A stretch of DNA of 64,000 nt from Limosilactobacillus rudii (GTDB lineage: Bacteria > Bacillota > Bacilli > Lactobacillales > Lactobacillaceae), in assembly GCF_014145455.1 (NCBI RefSeq), contig NZ_JACIVB010000029.1, forward strand, positions 1 to 64,000, in the 5' to 3' direction. A program made the translations under genes and the position numbers. The notes below the pieces were generated by a model. The model was not told the origin of the DNA. It worked only from the letters and a program-made list of their open reading frames with translations, and ran no database searches. Positions 19,399 through 29,350 of this stretch are shown piece by piece. Every line of letters begins with the position of its first letter. Within the stretch, counting starts at the first letter, position 1.

Positions 19399-20142
19399 AT
19401 GAGTTTGACGGTTGATCAAATTAACAATAAACAATTTAATACTAAGATGCGTGGTTACAATCCTGAAGAAGTTCAAGAATTTCTTCAGGAAGTTTCACAA
19501 ACTGTTCAACAGTTAGTAACTGAAAATAATAATTTACAGGAACAGGTTCGCGCAAATGACAGTAAGATTAAGTACTTTGCCGACTTAAAGGATTCATTGA
19601 ATAAGTCTATTTTAGTTGCGCAAGAAGCTGCTGATAAAGTAAAAAGTAATGCCAAGCGAGAAGCTGATATTATGATCCGTGAGGCACAAAAGCAAGCTAC
19701 TGATATTGTTTCTGAAGCTAATGATAAGTCTAACCAGGTTATTGAAGATGCTGCAAACTCAACGAAGAAGTTGACTAGTGAGACTAATGATCTCCGTAAG
19801 CAAACGCGAATCTTCCGTCAACGTCTCCAAGTAATGCTTGAATCCCAATTGGAAGTAATCAAGAGTAACGAATGGGATAAGCTTTTGGAAAATGATGATT
19901 TGAGTAAATATGATGAAATTGAAAAAATTTTAGGTAGCCGGCTTGACAGCAGTTCTGCAACCAGTGTAGAATCAACTGCAACAACTTCTAGTGAAGAACC
20001 TGTTGCTCAACCAGCGCAATCAGCTGCACCGGTTGCTGAATCTGAATCAACGGACAATTCAGAAAAGAATGAAGCAGCTAATAGCAACGAGAGTTCTAAT
20101 TCACCTGAAACTGTTGTTGTCTTTCCTGATAGCAATAAGTAG
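19399..20142 (+). CDS. divIVA: Cell division/polarity protein DivIVA
   Basis: The protein has 247 residues. The N-terminal lipid-binding domain reads QFNTKMRGYNPEEVQEFLQE (about 12-31). A long coiled coil follows (about 35-175), then a Ser/Ala/Glu-rich low-complexity tail of some 70 residues. DivIVA senses negatively curved membrane at septa and poles and recruits division partners. GGAGGAA precedes the ATG. It ends the dcw run; the ileS T-box follows. Confidence 0.93.
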   Translation: MSLTVDQINNKQFNTKMRGYNPEEVQEFLQEVSQTVQQLVTENNNLQEQVRANDSKIKYFADLKDSLNKSILVAQEAADKVKSNAKREADIMIREAQKQATDIVSEANDKSNQVIEDAANSTKKLTSETNDLRKQTRIFRQRLQVMLESQLEVIKSNEWDKLLENDDLSKYDEIEKILGSRLDSSSATSVESTATTSSEEPVAQPAQSAAPVAESESTDNSEKNEAANSNESSNSPETVVVFPDSNK

Positions 20143-20164
20143 GGTACTAGAAAAGTATTTTAAT

Positions 20165-20364
20165 AAAAGCGTCGATAAGAAGTGGAGTAGCTATAGTAAT
20201 ATCAAAGCGAGTTAACGAGTGGTGAGAGGTTGACGATGTTTGGCTATTCCTGATCATCTTGGAGTACCTGATCCGATATAGTAGGATGAGGCGGGTCATT
20301 ACCGTTAAAAAATGATTTGAGGAAACTTTAATATATTAAAGTTTCGAATCCGGGTGGTACCGCG
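20165..20364 (+). promoter_or_regulatory. T-box riboswitch, isoleucine specifier, controlling ileS
   Basis: The T-box core GGGTGGTACCGCG is present (20352-20364). Stem I shows AGTA (20186-20189), AGCGAG (20206-20211) and GGTGAGAG (20221-20228). AATATC pairs with GATGTT across the stem. In the specifier loop ATC (20253-20255) is followed by the expected purine A, fitting isoleucine. Uncharged tRNA-Ile binding would stabilise the antiterminator and allow ileS expression. The lower boundary of stem I is approximate. Confidence 0.93.
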
Positions 20365-20367
20365 AAG

Positions 20368-20400
20368 AAGCTTCGTCCCAGTATGGGACGAAGCTTTTTT
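20368..20400 (+). terminator. T-box terminator before ileS
   Basis: AAGCTTCGTCCC (20368-20379) pairs perfectly with GGGACGAAGCTT (20385-20396) around an AGTAT loop, followed by a T-run. It is the regulated terminator of the T-box, in competition with the antiterminator that includes the T-box core just upstream. Confidence 0.93.
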
Positions 20401-20439
20401 ATTATTAAAATACGAGAATTAATGAAAGGGGTAATTATA

Positions 20440-23235
20440 ATGCGTGTCAAAGATACATTAAACCTTGGCCGAACAAAATTTCCAATGCGTGGGAAGTTGC
20501 CTGTTACTGAAGCGCAACGGGAACAGCTGTGGGAAGAAAATAAAGTTTACGAATTAAGACAAAAATTAAATGAGGGCAAACCAACTTTCGTTCTTCATGA
20601 TGGTCCTCCATATGCTAACGGTAATATTCATATTGGTCATGCCATGAACAAGATTTCAAAGGATTTCATCGTCCGTTATAAATCAATGGCTGGTTTTCGT
20701 GCCCCATATGTTCCAGGTTGGGATACTCATGGTCTACCAATTGAGCACCAATTAACAAAATCAGGCTATGATCGGAAAAAGATGAGTTTAACCGAATTTC
20801 GTGATCTTTGTCGGGAATACGCGTTAAAGCAAGTTGATAAACAAAAAACTGACTTTAAGCGGTTAGGTGTTAGTGGTGAATGGGATCATCCATATCTTAC
20901 GCTTGATAAAGAGTTTGAAGCGGCTCAGATTCGGGTGTTTGGTGAATTTGCAAAGAAGGGGCTTCTCTACCAAGCAAAGAAACCAGTTTACTGGTCATGG
21001 TCGTCTGAATCAGCATTAGCGGAAGCGGAAGTTGAGTATCATGATGTTGTTGCTAAGACAGCTTTCTTTGCTGAACAAGTTAAAGATGGTAAAGATCGTT
21101 TAGATAATAATACATATATGGTTGTTTGGACGACTACACCATGGACAGTACCTGCTTCAGAAGCCGTTGCGGTTAATCCAAAATTTGATTATTCAGTTGT
21201 AAAGCCTGCTGATGATTCGCGAAAGTTTGTTGTCGCCACGGATCTTTTAGACAAGCTAGCTGAAAAATTAGGATGGGAAGAATATGAAGTTATTGACCAT
21301 CTTACCGGACAAGAACTTGAGGGAATGACTACTCAGCACCCATATCTCGATCGTGATCTTTTAGTAGGATTAGCTGATTATGTTACTGCAGATGCTGGTA
21401 CTGGTCTTGTCCATACTGCTCCTGGTTATGGGGATGACGATTACAACTTTGGTAAAAAATATGATTTGCCAATTTTTGCGCCAATTAACGACCAAGGGGT
21501 ATTAACAAAGGAAAATGGTGAAGGCTTTGATGGTGTATTCTATCAGGATGCCGATGATATTTCTCTTCAAAAACTAGAAGAAAATAATGCCTTACTTCTT
21601 CAAGAACCCCTTAAACATAGTTACCCATTTGATTGGCGGACAAAGAAGCCGATTATTTTCCGGGCAACGGATCAATGGTTTGTTTCAATTGAAAAAATGC
21701 GTCAAAATATTTTGGATGCACTTGAAGATGTGAAGTATCATCCTGAATGGGGTAAAGTTCGTCTTCGTAACATGATCAAGGACCGTGGTGATTGGGTAAT
21801 TTCCCGTCAACGTGTTTGGGGTGTACCACTGCCAATCTTTTATGCTGAAGATGGCACACCAATTATGGAAGAAGCAACGATTAACCACGTTGCGGACTTA
21901 TTTGCTAAATATGGTTCGAATGTTTGGTTTGAACGAGAAGCAAAGGACCTTTTGCCAGAAGGATATACTAATGAACATTCACCAAATGGCAAGTTTACTA
22001 AAGAAACTGACATTATGGATGTTTGGTTTGATTCTGGATCTTCCCATCAAGGTGTTTTAGCAGAACGAGATTACTTAACATATCCAGCGGACCTCTATCT
22101 TGAAGGATCTGACCAGTACCGTGGTTGGTTTAATTCTAGTTTGATTACTAGTGTTGTTTGCTCTGGTCATGCTCCTTATAAGGAAATTGTTTCGCAAGGA
22201 TTTACGCTTGATAAGCGCGGTAACAAAATGAGTAAGTCCCAAGGCAATGTTATTGATCCAAATAAGGTTGTTCAACAAATGGGAGCTGAAATTATTCGTT
22301 TATGGGTAATGAGTGCTGATACTTCTGCTGATGTTCGAGTTTCAATGGGAACGTTCCAACAAATCTCTGAAGCTTATCGGAAGTTGCGAAATACATTCCG
22401 GTTCTTGTTAGCTAATACAGGTGATTTTAACCCAGAGAAGAATACCGTATCATACGAAAAACTCCAGTCAGTTGACAAATATATGCTGGTTAAGCTCAAT
22501 CATTTCTTAAAGAGAATGCGAGCAGATTTTGATAATTATGACTTCTTAGATGCATATAAGCTTTTAATCAACTTTGTTAACAATGACCTTTCAGCTTTCT
22601 ATATGAATATTGCTAAGGATGTTCTCTATATCGAAGCTGAAAATTCTGAAGCTCGGCGTTCAATGCAAACGGTCTTCTATGATATCTTATTGACAATGGT
22701 TAAACTTCTTACACCAATTCTCCCCCACACCACAGAAGAAGTGTGGAGTTACATGAATGAACCAGAAGATTTTGTTCAATTAACGGAAATTCCTGATCCA
22801 CGAACTTTTGATGGAGAAGAAGAATTATTAAGCAAGTGGGAAAACTTTATGGAAGTTCGGTCACACGTACTCAAGAGTCTTGAAGAAGCTCGAAATGCTA
22901 AGCTAATTGGTAAATCGCTTGAAGCTCAGGTAGATCTTTACTTAACTAAAGGGCAAAAACAATTGCTTGATAGTCTTGATGAAAATGTTCAATTATTACT
23001 TGGTGTTTCAGCTCTCCACGAACATGTTACTGATGAAGCACCAGCTGATGCAGATCAATATAATGATGGAGTTGCAGTTAAGGTTACAACCGCTAAGGGT
23101 GAGACTTGTGCTCGTTGTCGAATGGTTAAAGAAGATGTTGGTAGCGATCCAGCCTATCCTGAATTATGTGCTCGTTGTGCCAAAATCGTTCGAGAAAACT
23201 TCCCTGAAACTGTTGACGAGGGACTTGAACAATAA
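20440..23235 (+). CDS. ileS: Isoleucyl-tRNA synthetase
   Basis: The 931-residue class I synthetase has HIGH as HIGHAMN (about 64-70), [12 protein letters not shown], the editing domain with [14 protein letters not shown] as NKMSKSQGN (about 595) and a C-terminal zinc finger with two CARC pairs (about 890-915). It charges tRNA-Ile. The ATG at 20440 follows AAAGGGG. In-frame codons back to 20383 run through the T-box terminator and are rejected. Regulated by the upstream Ile T-box. Confidence 0.97.
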   Translation: MRVKDTLNLGRTKFPMRGKLPVTEAQREQLWEENKVYELRQKLNEGKPTFVLHDGPPYANGNIHIGHAMNKISKDFIVRYKSMAGFRAPYVPGWDTHGLPIEHQLTKSGYDRKKMSLTEFRDLCREYALKQVDKQKTDFKRLGVSGEWDHPYLTLDKEFEAAQIRVFGEFAKKGLLYQAKKPVYWSWSSESALAEAEVEYHDVVAKTAFFAEQVKDGKDRLDNNTYMVVWTTTPWTVPASEAVAVNPKFDYSVVKPADDSRKFVVATDLLDKLAEKLGWEEYEVIDHLTGQELEGMTTQHPYLDRDLLVGLADYVTADAGTGLVHTAPGYGDDDYNFGKKYDLPIFAPINDQGVLTKENGEGFDGVFYQDADDISLQKLEENNALLLQEPLKHSYPFDWRTKKPIIFRATDQWFVSIEKMRQNILDALEDVKYHPEWGKVRLRNMIKDRGDWVISRQRVWGVPLPIFYAEDGTPIMEEATINHVADLFAKYGSNVWFEREAKDLLPEGYTNEHSPNGKFTKETDIMDVWFDSGSSHQGVLAERDYLTYPADLYLEGSDQYRGWFNSSLITSVVCSGHAPYKEIVSQGFTLDKRGNKMSKSQGNVIDPNKVVQQMGAEIIRLWVMSADTSADVRVSMGTFQQISEAYRKLRNTFRFLLANTGDFNPEKNTVSYEKLQSVDKYMLVKLNHFLKRMRADFDNYDFLDAYKLLINFVNNDLSAFYMNIAKDVLYIEAENSEARRSMQTVFYDILLTMVKLLTPILPHTTEEVWSYMNEPEDFVQLTEIPDPRTFDGEEELLSKWENFMEVRSHVLKSLEEARNAKLIGKSLEAQVDLYLTKGQKQLLDSLDENVQLLLGVSALHEHVTDEAPADADQYNDGVAVKVTTAKGETCARCRMVKEDVGSDPAYPELCARCAKIVRENFPETVDEGLEQ

Positions 23236-23296
23236 TAATCTCTAAAATTTATTGGATTTTGTTAGCCGTTCAATGACAATTATTTTTAAGCGGTGT

Positions 23297-23336
23297 AAAA
23301 TACCAAGTGACGTTTGTTGCTTGGTATTTTATTTTG
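23297..23336 (+). terminator. Terminator after ileS, close to the csp start
   Basis: AAAATACCAAG (23297-23307) pairs perfectly with CTTGGTATTTT (23320-23330), followed by ATTTT. The csp ribosome binding site lies only a few bases downstream, so the hairpin is either the ileS terminator or part of the csp leader. Confidence 0.8.
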
Positions 23337-23348
23337 GAGTTGGTATAA

Positions 23349-23552
23349 ATGCTCAAAGGAAAAGTAAAGAGTTTTGATGAACAAAAGGGTTGGGGATTCA
23401 TTACGGTTCCTCATGAAGGAGAAATTTTCGTCCATTATAGTGGCATTGAAGGAACAAAGCGTCGGATTCTTCACCCAGATGAAGAAGTTTCACTTGTAAT
23501 TGTTCAAGGACAAAAGGGACCACAAGCAGCGCATGTACGTGTATTAAAGTGA
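23349..23552 (+). CDS. Cold-shock domain protein
   Basis: The 67-residue OB-fold has RNP-1-like KGWGFITV (about 13-20) and RNP-2-like EIFVHYSGI (about 25-33), matching the CspA/CspB family of RNA chaperones, although it is more diverged than the main cold-shock paralogue (YSGIEG instead of FSAIQ, Arg-rich middle). It binds single-stranded RNA/DNA in the cytoplasm. TTGGAGTTGG precedes the ATG. A perfect hairpin immediately upstream may affect its expression. Confidence 0.9.
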   Translation: MLKGKVKSFDEQKGWGFITVPHEGEIFVHYSGIEGTKRRILHPDEEVSLVIVQGQKGPQAAHVRVLK

Positions 23553-23567
23553 AGGATGGAGAGTTAA

Positions 23568-24119
23568 ATGGAATTTGCAGAACGACCAATAAGCAGTAAA
23601 ACAGTTTTTCATGGTCATCTGATTGATGTTGAAGTACAGCAGGTAATAACTCCTAGTGGCAAAAAAGCACAGCGAGAAATTGTCCACCATGCTCCAGCAA
23701 TAGCAATTTTAGCGCTTACAGATGATAATAAAATGATTCTTGAAAAACAGTGGCGGGCACCTATTGCAAATACAACCTTGGAAATCCCAGCGGGAAAATT
23801 AGACCAGCGTGATGCTGATAATGCAGTTCATGCGGCAAAGCGCGAATTAAATGAAGAAACACGGTATGAAGCAACAAACTTAAAGAAAATTTCTTCATTT
23901 TATACCTCAATTGGTTGCATGGATGAATATATGACTATTTACCTGGCTACGGGTTTAAAACGAGTTACCCATGAGTTGCCTCAAGATCAAGATGAAAATT
24001 TAGCTTTATATGAGATTACATTACCTAAAGCACTCGAAATGATTGAGCTTGGTAAGATAGAAGATGCCAAAACAATTATGGCAATTTATTATTGGCAAGG
24101 AATGAAGATACGTGGATAA
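23568..24119 (+). CDS. NUDIX hydrolase, ADP-ribose pyrophosphatase type
   Basis: The 183-residue protein resembles NudF: an N-terminal strand domain, EIPAGKLDQRD, then the Nudix helix ending KRELNEETRYEA (about 88-99), and YTSIGCMDEYMTIYLA. The box differs from the consensus G-x5-E-x7-REUxEExGU: the segment between Gly and REL is longer, and Arg replaces the usual Gly after EET. Catalytic glutamates of RELNEE remain. It probably cleaves ADP-ribose to AMP and ribose-5-phosphate. The 3' end overlaps the next gene by 8 bases. Confidence 0.87.
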   Translation: MEFAERPISSKTVFHGHLIDVEVQQVITPSGKKAQREIVHHAPAIAILALTDDNKMILEKQWRAPIANTTLEIPAGKLDQRDADNAVHAAKRELNEETRYEATNLKKISSFYTSIGCMDEYMTIYLATGLKRVTHELPQDQDENLALYEITLPKALEMIELGKIEDAKTIMAIYYWQGMKIRG

Positions 24120-24381
24120 TAAGCAATCTCAAGCTGAGCAGCAATCGCGAATGTCACGAAGTCAATACCGTCAACAGCAACGTAAAGCTGAGCAGCAACC
24201 TGTAGGAGAGCCGCCGCAAGAAACTGAACAAGTCTATAGTCGAAAAGCTGCAATTAGTCAGCAACGTGAAGAAGACGTTACTGAAAAGACGAATCGGTTA
24301 AAACGACGATTAAATATTGCAATCGTTGCTTTAATTATTGCTATTATTATTGTCTATTTAATATTATTTTATGTTGGATAA
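24112..24381 (+). CDS. Small membrane protein of unknown function
   Basis: The protein has 89 residues: a very hydrophilic Gln/Arg/Glu-rich N-terminal part (about 1-60) and one C-terminal helix (LNIAIVALIIAIIIVYLILF, about 63-82), so a tail-anchored or Nin-Cout topology is likely. The start is GTG, overlapping the NUDIX stop by 8 bases, and mtnN begins 12 bases after the stop, which points to co-translation. I do not recognise a named family. Confidence 0.7.
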   Translation: MDNKQSQAEQQSRMSRSQYRQQQRKAEQQPVGEPPQETEQVYSRKAAISQQREEDVTEKTNRLKRRLNIAIVALIIAIIIVYLILFYVG

Positions 24382-24393
24382 AGGAGAAAAATT

Positions 24394-25089
24394 ATGCGAT
24401 TTGGAATTATTTGTGCAATGCCTGAAGAAATTAAAGAATTAACTGCTGAATTGGCAGACCAAAAGGAGAAGAAAATTGGTGGTAAGTCTTATCTTTTTGG
24501 TAAAATCAACAGTCAAGAAGTGGTCCTTGTTGAATCAGGAATTGGTAAAGTTGAAGCAGGAATTACTACTGAACACTTAATTACGGATTGTAATGCTGAT
24601 GTAGTGATCAATTCAGGATCAGCTGGTGGAATTGGTGAAGGATTGCATGTGGGTGATATTGTTATTTCTACTGAAACGGCCTACCATGATGTTGATGCAA
24701 CTGCCTTTAACTATCGTTACGGTCAATTGCCTGGGAAAGAGCCACGTTTTAAGGCTTCTGATCAGTGGGGAAAGGCTCTTGAAAAAGCTGGTGAAAAGAC
24801 CGGCTTAAGTGTTAAGCGCGGTTTAATTGTTTCAGGTGACCAATTTATTGCTAGTACAGAGGCAATAAAAGAAATTTTAACTCATTTTCCGGATGCACTC
24901 TCAAGCGAAATGGAAGGAGCAGCAGTAGGACAGGTTGCTACTGACCACCAAATTCCATACGTTGTGGTACGGGCAATGTCAGATACCGGTGATGAAGATG
25001 CTGGAGTAAGCTTCGATGACTTTATTATTGATGCTGGAAAGCGGTCAGCAAATATGCTTTTACAGCTTTTTGCGGATTTAGATAAGTAA
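24394..25089 (+). CDS. mtnN: 5'-methylthioadenosine/S-adenosylhomocysteine nucleosidase
   Basis: This 231-residue enzyme has the MTAN signatures GIICAMPEEI (2-11), VVINSGSAGGIGEG, VSGDQFIAS and SSEMEGAAVGQVA (with the ribose-binding Met-Glu) and a catalytic Asp in RAMSDTGDED. It removes adenine from MTA, SAH and 5'-deoxyadenosine. It recycles SAM by-products and supplies S-ribosylhomocysteine for LuxS. AAAGGAG precedes the ATG. It is third in the nudix-to-DUF1831 series. Confidence 0.95.
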   Translation: MRFGIICAMPEEIKELTAELADQKEKKIGGKSYLFGKINSQEVVLVESGIGKVEAGITTEHLITDCNADVVINSGSAGGIGEGLHVGDIVISTETAYHDVDATAFNYRYGQLPGKEPRFKASDQWGKALEKAGEKTGLSVKRGLIVSGDQFIASTEAIKEILTHFPDALSSEMEGAAVGQVATDHQIPYVVVRAMSDTGDEDAGVSFDDFIIDAGKRSANMLLQLFADLDK

Positions 25090-25107
25090 ATGGAAGGATG
25101 AATATTG

Positions 25108-26262
25108 GTGAGTGAGATTTATCTGGATAATGCGGCAACAACGCCAATGACCCCAGAAGTAATAGCAGAGATGACAAAGCAAATGAAAGAGGCGTGGGGT
25201 AACGCCTCAACTGGTTACTCTTATGGTCGTCATGCTAAATTAGTAATGGAAGACAGCCGGCATATAATTGCTCAGAGCATTAATGCTGATGATAATGAAA
25301 TTATTTTTACTAGTGGCGGAACTGAAAGCGATAATACTGCAATTATTCAAACTGCGCTAACTAGGCAGAATTTGGGAAGACATATTATTACAACGGCGGT
25401 CGAACACGAAGCAGTATTAAAGCCACTTCATTTTTTAGAAGAGCAAGGTTTTGAGGTAACTTATCTTCCAGTAGATGCTAACGGGAATATATCACTTGAT
25501 GATTTTAAAAATGCTCTTAGAGACGATACAATCCTTGTTACTATCATGATGGAAAATAATGAGGTTGGCAGTCAAATGCCAATTCATGAGATCGGTGAAA
25601 TTTTAAAAGATCATCAAGCATGGTTTCATACCGATGCTGTTCAGGCATATGGGTTAATGCCAATTGATGTTAAAGCGGACCATATTGATATGTTATCAAC
25701 GTCAGCGCACAAGATTAATGGGCCTAAGATGATCGGCTTTCTCTATCGACGAGACGGTATAAGCTTCCCTAGTTTTATCAAGGGTGGCGATCAAGAAACA
25801 AAGCGGCGTGCTGGAACAGAGAATGTCCCGGCAATTGCCGCCTTTGCTAAGGCCGTGGAATTAAATACTCCAGAGGTTAAAGAGGAACGCCGTAATCGTT
25901 ACTATGAGTTTAAGCAAAAAATTATCCGGGTTCTTAAAGAACATGACATTGATTTTGAAGTGAACGGGACAGTTAATAAGACACATGTGCTTAACTTATG
26001 GTTTAAGGGAATTTCAACCTATGTTATGCAAACTGATCTTGATCTTGCCGGAATTGCGGTTTCTGGTGGGTCAGCATGTACAGCGGGAAGCATTGAGCCT
26101 TCTCATGTGCTTACGGCAATGTTTGGAGCTAGTAGTCCTCGAATCAGTGAATCAGTTCGGGTTAGTTTTGGAGCGTTAAATACTGAAGATGATATTAACC
26201 AGTTAATTGAAACGATTATTAAAACAACGCAAAAGCTAAAACAGATAAGGGAGAAGGATTAA
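25108..26262 (+). CDS. Cysteine desulfurase (NifS/IscS family)
   Basis: The 384-residue PLP enzyme shows IYLDNAATTPM at the start, the PLP lysine in STSAHKINGPKMIG (about 198), and the active cysteine in SGGSACTAGS (about 322-331). It mobilises sulfur from cysteine as a persulfide. With mnmA two genes downstream it very likely feeds tRNA 2-thiouridine synthesis, as in other Firmicutes. The GTG at 25108 is chosen for spacing to GGAAGGA; the TTG one codon earlier is an alternative. Confidence 0.92.
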   Translation: MSEIYLDNAATTPMTPEVIAEMTKQMKEAWGNASTGYSYGRHAKLVMEDSRHIIAQSINADDNEIIFTSGGTESDNTAIIQTALTRQNLGRHIITTAVEHEAVLKPLHFLEEQGFEVTYLPVDANGNISLDDFKNALRDDTILVTIMMENNEVGSQMPIHEIGEILKDHQAWFHTDAVQAYGLMPIDVKADHIDMLSTSAHKINGPKMIGFLYRRDGISFPSFIKGGDQETKRRAGTENVPAIAAFAKAVELNTPEVKEERRNRYYEFKQKIIRVLKEHDIDFEVNGTVNKTHVLNLWFKGISTYVMQTDLDLAGIAVSGGSACTAGSIEPSHVLTAMFGASSPRISESVRVSFGALNTEDDINQLIETIIKTTQKLKQIREKD

Positions 26263-26263
26263 A

Positions 26264-26602
26264 ATGGATTTTACAAGGACAGTGCAAGTTACCGGGGATA
26301 AGGATAAATATACACTTAGTCCTGAAATAAAAAAGTATACATTACTTGACCTTGGCTTTGAGCAAACAAAACGTGGGAATTTTGAATATCTTGGTAGCCT
26401 CGATACTGATAATCCTTTTAAGCCTGTAGCACGAATTAGAATATTGATTAACAGTAACCTTGATGGATTTAAAATGGAAACTCTTTCTGGAAATGGCTTA
26501 CGAAAAATCAACATCTTTAATCATCAACGGTCAGCCGAATTTATTCAGCAGTATCACTATATTTTAGATGAAATGATTGAGCGACAGGTTTTTACAAAAT
26601 AA
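26264..26602 (+). CDS. DUF1831 protein
   Basis: The 112-residue protein starts MDFTRTVQVTGDKDKYTLSP and has the compact alpha/beta pattern of DUF1831, a small family found in lactobacilli directly after the cysteine desulfurase gene. No catalytic motif is visible. Only one base separates it from the desulfurase stop, so translation is coupled, and a role in sulfur transfer or tRNA thiolation is a reasonable inference from context alone. Confidence 0.75.
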   Translation: MDFTRTVQVTGDKDKYTLSPEIKKYTLLDLGFEQTKRGNFEYLGSLDTDNPFKPVARIRILINSNLDGFKMETLSGNGLRKINIFNHQRSAEFIQQYHYILDEMIERQVFTK

Positions 26603-26627
26603 AAGTTGTGCATAGACACCTATACTC

Positions 26628-26636
26628 TGGTACAAT
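26628..26636 (+). promoter_or_regulatory. Probable promoter for mnmA
   Basis: TGGTACAAT is an extended -10 element 74 bases before mnmA; TTGTGC lies 19 bases further upstream. The leader that follows contains the short inverted pair TAGATT/AATCTA (26671-26689), of unclear meaning. Confidence 0.45.
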
Positions 26637-26706
26637 GGTTAACACTGGATGCATGCGACCTTCAATCGTAGATTATTCCAGAATCTATACGAAATGATGG
26701 TGATAA

Positions 26707-27843
<1,137 letters not shown>

Positions 27844-27857
27844 TTCATATTTTGATA

Positions 27858-27897
27858 TTAAGAGGGCAAGAGTATCTTATGGCTTTTGCCTTCTTAA
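27858..27897 (+). terminator. Terminator after mnmA
   Basis: TTAAGAGGGCAAGAG (27858-27872) pairs over 15 positions (two G-T pairs) with CTTTTGCCTTCTTAA (27883-27897). The T-run is poor, so termination may be partial or the hairpin may mainly stabilise the 3' end. Confidence 0.6.
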
Positions 27898-27976
27898 ATA
27901 TACATAATTAATAACTCTGTGATAAACAATTGCTGTAAACTCTGGTAAGATAGTAATAAAAGGAGCAACAACAGAG

Positions 27977-28633
27977 ATGACAAAAGTTTACTTAATTCGG
28001 CACGGAAAAACACAATGGAATTTAGAGTCTCGCTATCAGGGTGCCAATGGGGACTCACCACTACTAAAAAACAGTTATCGTGAGATTGAGCTATTGGCAG
28101 ATTCATTGCAAAGTATACCTTTTGCTCATGCATATACAAGTCCATTAAAGCGTGCTCAGGTAACTGCTCAAACTTTGTTACAGCATTTAAATCAAGAAAT
28201 CCCGTTAACGATTGATAGCCGGCTAAAGGAATTTAACCTCGGAAAGATGGAAGGTATGCACTTTGAAGACGTTGCAGCAAAGTGGCCAGAGGTTCTAAGA
28301 AATTTTCGTCATCATCCAGATAAATATGATGAATCACTTGTTGAAGGAGAAAGTTTTGCAGCTGTAATTGCTCGTTTTCGTGCTGCTATTGAAGAATTTT
28401 GTCGGCAATATCCAACAAGTAATATTTTGATAATATCCCATGGAGCCGCCTTAAATGCAGCAATTAATGCGTTAATTGGAACCCCGCTTGCCCACTTAAA
28501 AGATCGTGGTGGATTGAGCAATACTTCAACGACGATTTTAAATACAACTGATGCTAAACATTTTAACCTTGAAAAATGGAATGATACATCATACCTTCAT
28601 AAAAACAAGGTTGATCCAACCGATACGATTTAA
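27977..28633 (+). CDS. Histidine phosphatase (phosphoglycerate mutase family)
   Basis: The 218-residue protein has the RHG motif LIRHGKTQWNLESRYQG (about 6-22), catalytic His9, and the second His in IISHGAALNAAI (about 156). The acidic catalytic residue lies in KEFNLGKMEGM. This family holds cofactor-dependent mutases and many broad phosphatases. The missing mutase insertions and short length favour a phosphatase of small phosphorylated metabolites (CobC/PhoE type). Substrate unknown. AAAGGAG lies upstream. Confidence 0.88.
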   Translation: MTKVYLIRHGKTQWNLESRYQGANGDSPLLKNSYREIELLADSLQSIPFAHAYTSPLKRAQVTAQTLLQHLNQEIPLTIDSRLKEFNLGKMEGMHFEDVAAKWPEVLRNFRHHPDKYDESLVEGESFAAVIARFRAAIEEFCRQYPTSNILIISHGAALNAAINALIGTPLAHLKDRGGLSNTSTTILNTTDAKHFNLEKWNDTSYLHKNKVDPTDTI

Positions 28634-28645
28634 GAGGTGATATTA

Positions 28646-29329
28646 ATGACAAAAAAGAATGATTTTCGTGATCCAAAGAAAAAAGAAACTGAAAAGTTAG
28701 TCCACAAGTTGGTGGAAGCAATTGATGAACATCCGGATAAGGTAAACAATTATTATGACCTTGGTTCCTTGTTAACACGATTAAATGACTACCAACAAGC
28801 AGAAGAATTATTTATGAAGGCCCTTGGAATTTTTGAAGCTAAGAATGATCAGGGGGCAATGAATCTCTTAAATTATGGCCTTGGTAACCTTTATTATGAA
28901 GTCGGTAAAGTAAATGAAGCAATTAAACTTTACAATAAGATTGATGATCCTAAGCTAAAAGCTGACTCTTACTTGATGTTGGCGCAGAGTTATATGAAAA
29001 AGGGACAACATAAGCAAGCCGTTGCATATGGGTTAACAGCGCATGAATTACGGGAAGATGACCCAGAAATTAATCAGGTTATTGGTGATTCTTTATTGGC
29101 TCTTGGTGAATTTAAAAAAGCGCGAGAGTATTATGATGCAATCTTAAAGCACCATCCGGGAAGGGCTGATACTCAGTTTAATCGCGGAATTGTGGCGATG
29201 GTTCTTGGAGAGCCATATAAAGATTATCTGGCTCAAGCAAAGCAGCTAGACCTCAATTATTATCATAAGAGTGAGGAACGGTTAAATGATATCGAAAAAA
29301 CACTTCAAGCAGCCCAAAGTAAAGACTAG
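28646..29329 (+). CDS. Tetratricopeptide (TPR) repeat protein
   Basis: A 227-residue soluble protein with about four to five TPR helix pairs, e.g. YYDLGSLLTRLNDYQQAEEL (about 35-54) and SYLMLAQSYMKKGQHKQAVA (about 110-129). TPRs mediate protein contacts; no enzymatic domain is present. It sits between a phosphatase gene (16 bases before it) and recD2, an arrangement typical of lactobacilli, but its partner is unknown. The ATG at 28646 follows GAGGTGA. Confidence 0.85.
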   Translation: MTKKNDFRDPKKKETEKLVHKLVEAIDEHPDKVNNYYDLGSLLTRLNDYQQAEELFMKALGIFEAKNDQGAMNLLNYGLGNLYYEVGKVNEAIKLYNKIDDPKLKADSYLMLAQSYMKKGQHKQAVAYGLTAHELREDDPEINQVIGDSLLALGEFKKAREYYDAILKHHPGRADTQFNRGIVAMVLGEPYKDYLAQAKQLDLNYYHKSEERLNDIEKTLQAAQSKD

Positions 29330-29350
29330 GGGCATGAAAGGATGACTTCT

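Noticed and set aside
20383-20439. Longer IleS start
   Set aside because: It would lie in the T-box terminator and T-run; ATG 20440 follows AAAGGGG.
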